Numbered from the stretch's first letter, positions 1 through 7,435 are shown. The stretch is 15,388 nucleotides of DNA from JAYREN01 sp041908845 (GCA_041908845.1 JAYREN010000063.1:1-15388); one strand, 5' to 3'. Notes: a model not told the origin generated them from the sequence alone. Numbers and translations: made by a program.

Positions 1-2411
1 GCCATGTGGGCCAGGGCCAGGGTGCCCTCCCCCGCCTTGGCGTCAGAGAAGGCCAACTGTTGCAGAGCCAGGCAGGCGTTATTGGCTTGTTCCACCACGC
101 CGGGCCAGAGCTCGAAGGATTGACGACTGCTCTTGGCCCAAGCCTGAAGGTGCGGGCGGGCGTCCTCGCCCTTGAAGACGGCCTGCTGGGCGCGGAAGCC
201 GTGGATCAAGCTCTTCAGGCGGTATGCCTCCGAGGCCCGATCATCGACCCGTATCACGTGATCCGCATGCTCCATGGCCTCCTGCAAATCCCGTTCGCTG
301 ACTCCTAGCCCCATCTCTGATCTGAACAGTTTGGTGTAGCCCATAGTGAGAAGGGCCATCAGGCAGTCCGGATCGAGCTTCAGGGCGCGTTCCGCCTCTT
401 TCAATGCCTCGTCGTAGGAATGAATCAGCTCTTGCGCTGGGCGCTCCTTCAGCCGAGTTAAATCACTGATGCGCCCCCAGGTCTCGGCTCGCAGGGCGAG
501 AGGGGCAGAGGCTCCCGGGTCCAGGAGGGAAGCCTCCCCCGCCAGTTCCAGTGCCTTGTTCAACAAGTCGGGTTGAAAGGATCTGAAACGGAATGCCAGA
601 GCTCCACCCTTGAAGAGCCACCAGCGAGCCGCGGTCAAGTGGCTTCCGGGATCTCCCCGTGCCACATCTAGGAGGGTCTGGAGGAGGGATTCCGCCTCCT
701 TGGCGCAGGTTTCAAAGGTGGCAAGATCCAGGGCCTTGTTCGCGCGATCCGCCCAAACGAGATGGCGCAAGTGGTGGGCCTCGATGGTCCAGGGCGTCGT
801 GGCCAATTCGGCACTGGCCAGGCTGAGGGCCTCCTCGTCCCGCCCTTCGATGAAGGCAACCTGGGCCGCGTACAGGTCCCTGCGATCACCGGCCTCCGCG
901 GCATGCTGGAAGAAGGCTACTGCAGGTTTTAGGTATTTCTGGGCCAGCACTCGGCGATCCGATTCCTGCTGTGAAGGGCCCCCGATGAGACGCTGGGAAT
1001 CCTCGAGGTAGACCTCCAGCAGGACCGAGCCCAACGCCTGGGCCACTGAGGGACCACGAAACCCAAGATTCCAGGCCCGTCTGAGTTCCCTGAGGGCCTC
1101 CTGGTTTCGCCCCAGGATCAGGAGGGCTCGGCCCTGGAAATAGGCACCGGGCGCCCGGGCGAGGGGGCCTATGGTCTGGGCTTCGGCCCTCTTGGACTCC
1201 ATCTGCTTCAAGAGGCGGGCCACCTCGGCGGTGCGATTCTGTTGGGGGCTCAGAGCGCCCATGCGGAAGCGAACCTCCATCTGCTGGGCCGCCTGTTCGA
1301 AGCGAGCCGCGATATCGGACTTCATCCGGGTGCGATGCAGGGCCAAGGCGCTGGCGATCAGCGCCAGGAATCCTACACCCGCCGCAGCCACCAGGATCGA
1401 ACTGAGTTTCGGGTTGCGCCGGGCCCAGGCCTGGATCCGCCGCGGCGGAGAGGCACGACGGGCGCGGATCTTGTCCCCATGAAGGAAGCGTTCCAGATCC
1501 TCCGCCAAGGCCATGGCCGATGGATACCGCTGATCTGGGTCCTTTTCGAGGCACCGCAGGATTATGGTTTCCAGATCCCTCGGGATCCTGGGATTGAGCT
1601 GCCGTGGGGCGAGGGGTGCGTCGTCCAGCACCCGGCGCAGGATGCTGAGGGCGTGGGCACCCATCCTGGGGCCTGGCGGCGGGGGAGAGTCGGAGAGGGA
1701 AACCGGTGTAACCCCCTCGGCCTCCACCAGGGTGGGAATGGAATTGGAAACGTCACCAAAGGGAGGCACCCCTGCCACCACGGCGTACAGGGTCGCACCC
1801 AGGCTGTAGATATCCGAGCGGGCGTCCACCAGACGCCCTCCCATGGCCTGTTCTGGAGACATATAGTAGGGCGAACCCAGGATGGCGCCGCTGAGGGTCA
1901 GGCTCTCGGCCTCGGTGGCCCGGGCCAGCCCGAAATCCATGATGAAGGCGTGGCGGGTGCCGTCCGGCCGGGTTTCCACCAGGAGGTTCTGGGGTTTCAG
2001 GTCACGGTGGATCAACCCATGAAGGTGGGCCGCATGCATGCCTCGCGCCGCCTGGGCCAGCAGTTCCACTCGTTCGGTGAGACTCAGCCCCGGCGCCAGC
2101 TGACCCAGGCTGGACCCCTGAATCAGTTGCATCACCACGCAGGTGCGGCCCTCCCAGGTGCCCACCCCGTAGACCTTGGGGATATGGGGATGATCCAGGG
2201 CCGCCTGGTACTGGGCTTCCAGCACGAGGCGGATCATCAAGTTGGGAGTCTCCTGGGACAGGATGAATTTCAGCGCGACGAAGCGGTTCAGGTGTCGGTC
2301 TCGGGCCTTGAACACCTTGCCCATGCCGCCCTGCCCCAGAAGCTCCAGGACCTGGAAGCGTTCCGAGGGGAATTCCGTGAGTTGGAAGGGAAGGGGAGTT
2401 GGAGTGGTCAA
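1..2411 (-). CDS. Membrane-anchored Ser/Thr protein kinase with C-terminal helical repeats (3' end outside window)
   Basis: Hanks-type (PknB-like) kinase expected to phosphorylate Ser/Thr of protein substrates at the inner face of the membrane. About 803 codons are visible and the frame is still open at base 1. Seen: glycine loop GQGGMG (residues 26-31), VALK with catalytic Lys48, HRDLKPQN with Asp137, DFG with Asp159, then an SPEQ activation-loop end and the RYPSA segment of the C-lobe. After a basic stretch (about 315-330) one hydrophobic helix (about 333-355) looks like a transmembrane anchor. The remaining 450 residues are alpha-helical with TPR-like units, for example SYDEALKEAERALKLDPD, probably a sensor or docking part outside the membrane. 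The start is TTG at 2411: an in-frame TGA lies 12 nt upstream and the next ATG is inside the glycine loop. No clear Shine-Dalgarno precedes it. It lies 63 nt downstream of the aminotransferase gene. Kinase identity is certain; the ligand and targets are unknown. Confidence 0.93.
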   Translation of the reverse strand, partial: MTTPTPLPFQLTEFPSERFQVLELLGQGGMGKVFKARDRHLNRFVALKFILSQETPNLMIRLVLEAQYQAALDHPHIPKVYGVGTWEGRTCVVMQLIQGSSLGQLAPGLSLTERVELLAQAARGMHAAHLHGLIHRDLKPQNLLVETRPDGTRHAFIMDFGLARATEAESLTLSGAILGSPYYMSPEQAMGGRLVDARSDIYSLGATLYAVVAGVPPFGDVSNSIPTLVEAEGVTPVSLSDSPPPPGPRMGAHALSILRRVLDDAPLAPRQLNPRIPRDLETIILRCLEKDPDQRYPSAMALAEDLERFLHGDKIRARRASPPRRIQAWARRNPKLSSILVAAAGVGFLALIASALALHRTRMKSDIAARFEQAAQQMEVRFRMGALSPQQNRTAEVARLLKQMESKRAEAQTIGPLARAPGAYFQGRALLILGRNQEALRELRRAWNLGFRGPSVAQALGSVLLEVYLEDSQRLIGGPSQQESDRRVLAQKYLKPAVAFFQHAAEAGDRRDLYAAQVAFIEGRDEEALSLASAELATTPWTIEAHHLRHLVWADRANKALDLATFETCAKEAESLLQTLLDVARGDPGSHLTAARWWLFKGGALAFRFRSFQPDLLNKALELAGEASLLDPGASAPLALRAETWGRISDLTRLKERPAQELIHSYDEALKEAERALKLDPDCLMALLTMGYTKLFRSEMGLGVSERDLQEAMEHADHVIRVDDRASEAYRLKSLIHGFRAQQAVFKGEDARPHLQAWAKSSRQSFELWPGVVEQANNACLALQQLAFSDAKAGEGTLALAHM

Positions 2412-2474
2412 GGTGGGATTTCAGTTGGGGGGCATCTGATGGTATCCCGCAAGCCCGCCGATTCGGCCAGTCGA

Positions 2475-3746
2475 CTACATCTTCTCGCAGACGCGCTCCA
2501 GCGCCGCGATGAGTGGTTCGACGGATTCCTCCTTGATGGAGCAGAACGCGAGGCGGATGTACTGATCTCCCTGGTTCACCACGCCCACGCTTTCTTCCTG
2601 GATGAGTCTTTGACGCACTTGGTCGGCGTTGAGGCCGTCGCGGAGCTTCAACAGGCAGAAGCAGCCGCCATTGAAGGGGAATACCGACCACTGCCGAGTG
2701 GGGCGGGTGAGGGCCTTCTTGAGCGCTTCGTAGCGGCCCTGGAGCACCAGGCGCATCTTTTCAAACTCGGCCTCGTGGCGGGGATCGGCCAGTTCAATTT
2801 CCATGAGGTGCTGAGTGAGCCCCACGGGACTGCCGATGCCGCTGCGGATCAGGCCCATGCACTTGTCGACCAGGATGCCCGCGCACTCCTTGTCTACGCC
2901 GAAGGTGAGGAAGCCCACGCGACCGCCGAAAAAGGAGAGTTCCTTGGTGATGCCGTCGCACTTGAGGGGAATGAGGTTCCTCTCGCGATCGATCAGCTCG
3001 AAGAAGAGGCTCTTGCGGGTGGCGGCGGGGTCGAAGACCAGGCCGTGGTAGGCGTCATCGCAGAAGACAATGACGGTGCGGTCTTTAGCAGCTTCCACGA
3101 TCACATCCGAGATGGCCTTCATCTCTGTGGGTGTGGGGCTGTAGCCGTTGGGGTTGCTGGGGAAGTTCAGGAGCAGGTGCACCTTGCCCTTCACACCTGC
3201 CAGTGTTTCACGCAGGCCCTCGAGGTTGAAACCACCCTGGGCGTTGTAGAAGTGGAAGGTTTTGAAGCTGCCCTGGAGGCGGATCTGGAAGATCTGCTCG
3301 TAGTTGTCCCAGTAGAGATCGGGGACCACCAGCGTGTCGCCCTCGGCGAAGAAGAGTTCCGCCGCCATGTTCAAGGCGTGGCAAATGCCGGCGCTCACCA
3401 CGCCCATGGTCACCTGCTCCATCCGGGCGTCCTCTTTCACCAGCTTGGCGTGCCACGCCTTTCGGGCCGTCTCGCGACCGCCGATGGGGCTGTACAAAAA
3501 GGCATCCTTGGGGCTCAGTGCCGAGAGTTTTTCGGCCATGGGCGCCAGGGGCAGCGGGTTGCCGGCGCCATCGGTGATCTGCCCGATGGTGGCGTTGATC
3601 TGGCAGTTCTTGCTCTGGGCGGCCTGGAAGGGGATGCCCTTGGGAAAGAAGGACCTCCGGCCCAGAGGCGACAGGGCCTCGAGGATGGCCGGGTTGATGG
3701 CCTTGATCCGGTCATTGCGGTCCTGGGCTTCGGGATGGATGGACAC
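2475..3746 (-). CDS. Class I/II PLP-dependent aminotransferase
   Basis: Fold-type I pyridoxal-phosphate aminotransferase, 423 aa from the chosen start, cytoplasmic. Seen: a glycine-containing N-lobe segment, LLNFPSNPNGYSPTP (the NPxGY-type motif), FCDDAYHGLVF (Asp that pairs with the PLP ring nitrogen, plus Tyr), GITKELSFFGGRVGF with Schiff-base Lys268 and the class-I GxRxG pattern, and YIRLAF with a C-terminal Arg (about 398) in the position that usually binds the substrate carboxylate. The reading frame stays open 75 codons further upstream to a GTG at 3971, but that extension is of low-complexity, non-family character. GTG 3746 has GAGG five nt upstream and begins right before the recognisable family sequence. 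The amino donor cannot be told from the sequence; aromatic and branched-chain amino acids are both possible. Its neighbour downstream is the Ser/Thr kinase, with no obvious functional link. Confidence 0.88.
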   Translation of the reverse strand: MSIHPEAQDRNDRIKAINPAILEALSPLGRRSFFPKGIPFQAAQSKNCQINATIGQITDGAGNPLPLAPMAEKLSALSPKDAFLYSPIGGRETARKAWHAKLVKEDARMEQVTMGVVSAGICHALNMAAELFFAEGDTLVVPDLYWDNYEQIFQIRLQGSFKTFHFYNAQGGFNLEGLRETLAGVKGKVHLLLNFPSNPNGYSPTPTEMKAISDVIVEAAKDRTVIVFCDDAYHGLVFDPAATRKSLFFELIDRERNLIPLKCDGITKELSFFGGRVGFLTFGVDKECAGILVDKCMGLIRSGIGSPVGLTQHLMEIELADPRHEAEFEKMRLVLQGRYEALKKALTRPTRQWSVFPFNGGCFCLLKLRDGLNADQVRQRLIQEESVGVVNQGDQYIRLAFCSIKEESVEPLIAALERVCEKM

Positions 3747-3751
3747 GGGAA

Positions 3752-3755
3752 CCTC
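3752..3755 (-). promoter_or_regulatory. Ribosome binding site of the aminotransferase
   Basis: GAGG on the minus strand, 5 nt before GTG 3746. It is the reason for preferring this start over the in-frame GTG 75 codons upstream. Confidence 0.55.
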
Positions 3756-3845
3756 GCGAGAATGAGCGCCCAGGGCGCTCTCGAAAAATGGAAACAGAAA
3801 CCAGCGGCCAGGAAGGCCGATCACTTCAGGAAACCAACATCGGAG

Positions 3846-3877
3846 CCGCCTTGGGGGGCACTGTGCCCGGAGGGCGG
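3846..3877. repeat. Nested inverted repeat (hairpin) in the divergent gap
   Basis: The core is GGGCAC-T-GTGCCC at 3856-3868, a perfect six-base inverted repeat around one base. It is flanked by a second pair of arms, CCGCC at 3846-3850 and GGCGG at 3873-3877, with short unpaired bulges between. There is no U-run after it, so it does not look like an intrinsic terminator. It may be an operator or a leader hairpin shared by the two divergent genes. Confidence 0.45.
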
Positions 3878-3961
3878 AGAGATGGGTCCAGGATATCAAG
3901 TCCGGAGCCTTCTCGCCGCGGAAGGCGGTATGCGGAGTCTTCCAATCAGCTGCTGCCCGCA

Positions 3962-3991
3962 TTGATCCCACTGGGGCGCAGGGAATAGACT
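3962..3991 (+). promoter_or_regulatory. Possible sigma70-like promoter of pckG
   Basis: TTGATC (3962-3967) and TAGACT (3986-3991) each match the -35 and -10 consensus at four of six positions, with an 18-nt spacer. They lie about 80 nt before the pckG start. This is a visual match only, and promoter consensus in this lineage is not established here. Confidence 0.3.
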
Positions 3992-4069
3992 CACTTCCAA
4001 GCGGCCGGATCGGAAAACCTGAGGTAAACAGGATGACCGTCTGGCCCTCTATCCCTGGAGACGGTTCAG

Positions 4070-5917
4070 ATGAGCGCTGGCTTTCACGTTCCCGACTTCG
4101 TCAAGAATCCCCAGGCGGCGGCCTGGGTCCAGGAGGTGGCGGAACTCTGTCAGCCCGATGCGATCCATTGGTGTGACGGTTCCCAGGAGGAATACGACAG
4201 GTTGTGCGCTCAGATGGTCGCGAGCGGTACCTTTCAGAAGCTGAATCCCGAGAAGCGGCCTGGCAGTTTCCTTTGCCTCTCCGACCCCAGCGATGTGGCC
4301 CGGGTGGAGGACCGCACCTTCATCTGCTCCCGCCGCAAGGAGGATGCGGGCCCCACCAACAACTGGGAAGACCCCCGGGAGATGAAGGAAAAACTCACGG
4401 GACTGTTCCGGGGTGCCATGAAGGGGCGCACGCTCTACGTGATTCCCTTCAGCATGGGGCCTCTGGGTTCGCCCATCGCCCACATCGGCATCGAACTGAC
4501 GGACAGTCCCTATGTCGTAGTGAACATGCGCATCATGACCCGCATGGGGCGTCAGGTCTGGGACGTGCTCGGGGCCGGAGCCTTTGTGCCCTGCTTGCAT
4601 TCTGTGGGCATGCCGCTGGCGGCGGGGCAGAAGGATGCGCCCTGGCCCTGCAACAAGACCGACAAGTACATCGTGCACTTCCCCGAGGATCGCGCCATCT
4701 GGAGTTTCGGCTCCGGTTACGGCGGCAACGCGCTGCTGGGAAAGAAGTGTTTTGCGTTGCGCATCGCCAGCGCCATGGCCCGGGATGAGGGCTGGCTGGC
4801 GGAGCACATGCTTATCCTCGGCCTGGAGGATCCCAAGGGCGAAAAGACCTATGTGGCGGCGGCCTTCCCCTCCGCCTGCGGCAAGACGAATTTCGCCATG
4901 ATGCAGGTGCCCGAGCAATTCAAGGGCTACAAAGTGACGACCATCGGCGATGACATCGCCTGGATCAAGCCCAACGAGGATGGGAAGTTCCACGCCATCA
5001 ACCCCGAGGCGGGCTTCTTCGGCGTCGCGCCGGGCACCTCCATGAAGTCCAATGCCAACGCCATGCTATCGGCTCGGGCCAACGCCATCTTCACCAACGT
5101 GGCCCTCACCCCGGATGGCGATGTGTGGTGGGAGGGCATGACGGAGGAAGTGCCCGAGGGCCTCACGAACTGGCAAGGGCAGCCGCACGACAAGGCCAGT
5201 GGCAAGCCCGCCGCCCACCCCAATGCGCGCTTCACCGCCCCCGCCCAGCAGTGCCCGAGCATCGATCCCGCCTGGGAGGATCCTGCGGGGGTGCCCATCT
5301 CGGCCTTCATTTTCGGCGGTCGTCGGGCCACCACCGTGCCCTTGGTGGTGCAGGCCTTCAATTGGAGTTTTGGCGTCTACATGGCCGCCACCATCGGCAG
5401 CGAGATGACCGCCGCCGCCGCGGGCAAGCTGGGCGAGGTGCGCCGTGACCCCATGGCCATGCTGCCCTTCTGCGGCTACCACATGGGCGACTACTTCAAC
5501 CACTGGCTGCAGATGGGCCGCCAGATCGCCGATCCTCCCCGCATTTTCTGCGTGAACTGGTTCCGGAAAGGGCCCGAGGGAAAGTTCTTGTGGCCCGGCT
5601 ATTCCGAGAACTTCCGTGTGCTCAAGTGGATCGTGGATCGGGTTCACGGCCGGGCCTACGCCCGGGAAAAGGAACTGGGCTACGTGCCGCGAACCCAGGA
5701 TCTGGACCTCGAAGGTCTGAATGGTTTCACCCGGGAGCAGTACTGGGCCCTGCGCCGCATCGATCGCGTCGAATGGCGGCGCGAACTGCTGCAGCACGAG
5801 GAACTCTTCGAGAAGCTCTACGACAAACTGCCCAAGGAGTTCCAGCACATGCGCCAACTCCTCCAGTCCAACCTCTGGCGCAGCCCCGAGGACACGGGCC
5901 TTGCACCGGAACGATAA
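4070..5917 (+). CDS. pckG: Phosphoenolpyruvate carboxykinase, GTP-dependent
   Basis: Cytosolic enzyme that interconverts oxaloacetate + GTP and phosphoenolpyruvate + CO2 + GDP, at the node between the citric acid cycle and gluconeogenesis (EC 4.1.1.32). The protein is 615 aa, normal for the GTP family and clearly longer than the ATP type. Seen: FPSACGKTN at about 266-274, the PEPCK P-loop with the hyper-reactive Cys270 typical of GTP enzymes; GDDIAW at 293-298 (metal-binding kinase-2 element); NPEAGFFGVAPGTS; RFTAPAQQCPS; and FIFGGRRATTVPLV. The ATG at 4070 has GGAG nine nt upstream and the N-terminus matches the family. The next gene on the same strand starts 83 nt downstream. No truncation or missing motif was noticed. 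Direction in vivo (gluconeogenic or anaplerotic) cannot be decided from sequence. Confidence 0.97.
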   Translation: MSAGFHVPDFVKNPQAAAWVQEVAELCQPDAIHWCDGSQEEYDRLCAQMVASGTFQKLNPEKRPGSFLCLSDPSDVARVEDRTFICSRRKEDAGPTNNWEDPREMKEKLTGLFRGAMKGRTLYVIPFSMGPLGSPIAHIGIELTDSPYVVVNMRIMTRMGRQVWDVLGAGAFVPCLHSVGMPLAAGQKDAPWPCNKTDKYIVHFPEDRAIWSFGSGYGGNALLGKKCFALRIASAMARDEGWLAEHMLILGLEDPKGEKTYVAAAFPSACGKTNFAMMQVPEQFKGYKVTTIGDDIAWIKPNEDGKFHAINPEAGFFGVAPGTSMKSNANAMLSARANAIFTNVALTPDGDVWWEGMTEEVPEGLTNWQGQPHDKASGKPAAHPNARFTAPAQQCPSIDPAWEDPAGVPISAFIFGGRRATTVPLVVQAFNWSFGVYMAATIGSEMTAAAAGKLGEVRRDPMAMLPFCGYHMGDYFNHWLQMGRQIADPPRIFCVNWFRKGPEGKFLWPGYSENFRVLKWIVDRVHGRAYAREKELGYVPRTQDLDLEGLNGFTREQYWALRRIDRVEWRRELLQHEELFEKLYDKLPKEFQHMRQLLQSNLWRSPEDTGLAPER

Positions 5918-6000
5918 CCCACGCCTCCGGTCCTTGGCGGAATGTCAGATGTTGGTTGAAGAAACGAATTTTGTGGCCAATCCAACCTAGAATTTCACCC

Positions 6001-6579
6001 ATGCCTCAGCTTCTCCTCGGCGCCTCTCCCCCCGAACTGGGCCCCTTCGTGGAGGCCCCGCCCAAGGGCTGGACGGTGGCCTGCACGGGGGTGGGGCAGC
6101 TGTTGGCGGCCGGGAGCACCGCGCGGTTGATCCAGGAGATCCACCCCAGCGGTGTGCTGTTCGTGGGAACCTGCGGACATTTCGATGATCGCCTGAAGGT
6201 CGGCGATGTGATCTGGGTGGCCGAAGCCATCTCCAGTTCCCTCGGTGAGCGCCAGGGGGAGAGCTATCGCCCCGTCATCGAGCGCACCCAATGGCCCGCC
6301 ACCCTCCACCCACCGGACCTGCCTGCCTATCGCGTCGTCGTGCCCCCGGCCATCACCCGAACCCGCGAGGGGGCGGCGCTGCTGGGGAGTCTGGGGGAGG
6401 CCGAGAACCTCGAACTCACGGGCGTGTTCTCCGCGTGCCACTCGGCGGATGTGCCCGTGGGTGCTGTGCTTATCGTTGTCAACGAGGTGGGCCCCCATGG
6501 TCAGGCCCAGTGGCTGGCCAATCACGCCGCCCTCAGTGCGAGACTGATGGAAGCGCTTCGGTCGCTGGGGGTTCTCTAG
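6001..6579 (+). CDS. mqnB: Nucleoside phosphorylase superfamily protein, futalosine hydrolase-like
   Basis: 192-aa protein of the PNP/UDP phosphorylase superfamily, probably cytoplasmic. If it is MqnB it would hydrolyse futalosine (or aminofutalosine) to dehypoxanthine futalosine in the futalosine route to menaquinone. Seen: TGVGQLLAAGSTARLI (29-44), LFVGTCGHFDDRLKVGDVIWV (53-73) resembling the GxxGxF...LxxGDVV block, a Glu-containing segment ENLELTGVFSAC (135-146) in the position of the ribose-binding MEG motif, and NEVGPHGQAQW (161-171), which resembles the SNxVGxRDRxxW signature of futalosine hydrolases. Several usually invariant residues differ (LELTG for MEGAA, NEVG for SN.VG) and the protein is short, so activity and substrate are uncertain. 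ATG 6001 is the natural start, although its ribosome binding site is weak. Its stop abuts the convergent gene with no spacer. An alternative is a non-menaquinone nucleosidase. Confidence 0.6.
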   Translation: MPQLLLGASPPELGPFVEAPPKGWTVACTGVGQLLAAGSTARLIQEIHPSGVLFVGTCGHFDDRLKVGDVIWVAEAISSSLGERQGESYRPVIERTQWPATLHPPDLPAYRVVVPPAITRTREGAALLGSLGEAENLELTGVFSACHSADVPVGAVLIVVNEVGPHGQAQWLANHAALSARLMEALRSLGVL

Positions 6580-7065
6580 CTACCTCTCGGCGCGGGTTTC
6601 ACCGGGCGACTTGAGTCCAATGAAGGCGAGCAACGCCCCGGCCAGGGCCGCGAGCAGGGCCATCCAGAAGCCGAATTCCCACTGCACTCCGACCACACCC
6701 TGGCCTTGTTTCAGGGTGTCCTGGTCCACCTTCATTTTCATGGCCAGCAGGGTGATGGCGCAGAAGGCCGCAGCGATGGCGCTGCCGAGTCTGCCGACCT
6801 TGCCCCGGATGAAAGTGAGGCTCAGGGCGGCGAGAGCCGCCACGATGGCCAGGGTGGCCAGGGGCTCGGGCTTGATCGTTTCCACCCTGGCACGGGCGGA
6901 GAGAGGCTCCTTGGTCGAGAGGGTCGTGCCGGTGGCGAGCTGAACCCCGTTCATGGTGACGAGTTTGGCGCCCCCGCAGGTCAGGGTGGTGAAGGGCAGG
7001 AGGAAAAAGACCAGCATGGCCCCCAGAAGGCTGCGGGTGAAGATGCGGTTCAGCTGGGGAGTCAT
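6580..7065 (-). CDS. Hypothetical four-helix inner membrane protein
   Basis: 161-aa protein of unknown function. Four hydrophobic segments are visible: about 12-30 (SLLGAMLVFFLLPFTTLTCG), 69-86, 91-108 and 130-150, with a polar, probably extracytoplasmic loop between the first two. The start of that loop, LPFTTLTCGGAKLVTMNGVQLATG, resembles a pattern (PF..v.C.G....tl.G.qLA.G) that I recall from small uncharacterised membrane proteins in several phyla; no function is known to me. The Cys after the first helix could suggest a lipobox, but the context (LTCG) is not a good match. ATG 7065 is preceded by AAGGA at 5 nt; a longer in-frame start at 7176 would add a low-complexity leader before a good ribosome binding site and is less likely. 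It converges on the mqnB-like gene. Confidence 0.75.
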   Translation of the reverse strand: MTPQLNRIFTRSLLGAMLVFFLLPFTTLTCGGAKLVTMNGVQLATGTTLSTKEPLSARARVETIKPEPLATLAIVAALAALSLTFIRGKVGRLGSAIAAAFCAITLLAMKMKVDQDTLKQGQGVVGVQWEFGFWMALLAALAGALLAFIGLKSPGETRAER

Positions 7066-7070
7066 GGAAA

Positions 7071-7075
7071 TCCTT
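7071..7075 (-). promoter_or_regulatory. Ribosome binding site of the four-helix membrane protein
   Basis: AAGGA on the minus strand, 5 nt before ATG 7065. It supports the shorter, 161-aa protein over the 198-aa reading that starts at 7176. Confidence 0.6.
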
Positions 7076-7179
7076 TGGGAAGGCTGAGGGTTCACGGTCG
7101 TTTCGATTGGCCTGGGGTCTGGCTCCAAACTACCCGCGGGCCCAGAGGCTGGGGTGTATGGCTCTTGAGAAAGCAATTA

Positions 7180-7354
7180 CCCGATTATCGGCCTGACTCA
7201 GCCACGAAGGAAAAATCGCATCGAAACCGCGATTGCACGCGAATACCCCAATCAAGGCCCGTCTGGGCCTGCGGCCCCCATTCGCGCGCCCGCAAGGGGG
7301 TATTCGTGAAATTCGCGGTTAAGTCTTTTTGGCGGAGTTTGGCCGATAATCGGG
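7180..7354. repeat. Imperfect palindromic element of about 175 bp
   Basis: The outer 14 bases, CCCGATTATCGGCC (7180-7193), recur as an exact inverted copy at 7341-7354. Further in, ACTC-GCCA-like blocks pair imperfectly, and an AACCGCGA...CACG..AATACCCC block (about 7225-7250) pairs with its inverted counterpart (about 7296-7320). The centre contains a small GC hairpin, GGCCC-GTCT-GGGCC (7256-7269). The element could fold into one long interrupted stem. It has no coding capacity that resembles a protein. An AATTA lies directly outside the left end (7175-7179) and another three bases outside the right end (7358-7362), a possible but weak target duplication. This looks like a dispersed non-autonomous repeat or a structured intergenic element. 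Confidence 0.7.
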
Positions 7355-7359
7355 AGGAA

Positions 7360-7388
7360 TTAGCAAATGGAATCAAAAATTTTAGAAA
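7360..7388 (+). promoter_or_regulatory. Possible promoter of clpB
   Basis: TTAGCA (7360-7365) and TAGAAA (7383-7388) each match four of six consensus positions with a 17-nt spacer, in the most AT-rich part of the gap. An alternative -35 is TTGAAA at 7396-7401, but no good -10 follows at proper spacing. Visual match only. Confidence 0.3.
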
Positions 7389-7429
7389 ATCTTAGTTGAA
7401 ACAAGTCAAATTTGTTCTAACCTGGATTC

Positions 7430-7435
7430 AGGAGG
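7430..7435 (+). promoter_or_regulatory. Ribosome binding site of clpB
   Basis: A perfect AGGAGG, 5 nt before ATG 7441. It settles the start: an in-frame TTG at 7396 would add 15 codons but would place this site inside the gene. Confidence 0.9.

Larger units (their letters stand above)
3747..4069. other. Divergent intergenic region, aminotransferase / pckG
   Basis: This 323-nt stretch separates two divergently transcribed genes. It holds the ribosome binding sites of both genes, a nested inverted repeat at 3846-3877 and a possible promoter for pckG at 3962-3991. No RNA gene or convincing small ORF was recognised. Open frames crossing it are extensions of the flanking genes or antisense frames without protein-like character. 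Confidence 0.6.

Noticed and set aside
886..1554. A 222-codon minus-strand open frame inside the kinase gene
   Set aside because: It is in a different frame from the kinase, which is continuous with conserved motifs from 2411 to base 1.
1242..3965. A 907-codon open frame on the plus strand
   Set aside because: It runs antisense across both the kinase and the aminotransferase. Its translation is rich in G, H, A and Q with no domain motif, as expected of the frame opposite a GC-rich coding strand.
3747..3971. 75-codon N-terminal extension of the aminotransferase
   Set aside because: The added residues do not look like the family, there is a GAGG-preceded GTG at 3746, and the extension would consume most of the divergent promoter region.
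5590..6000. Upstream in-frame extension of the mqnB-like gene
   Set aside because: It lies mostly over pckG in another frame and gives Arg/Pro-rich nonsense; the family sequence begins at ATG 6001.
7400..7416. AACAA-N7-TTGTT inverted repeat as a clpB operator
   Set aside because: Only five bases per arm in an AT-rich stretch; too likely by chance to list as a feature.
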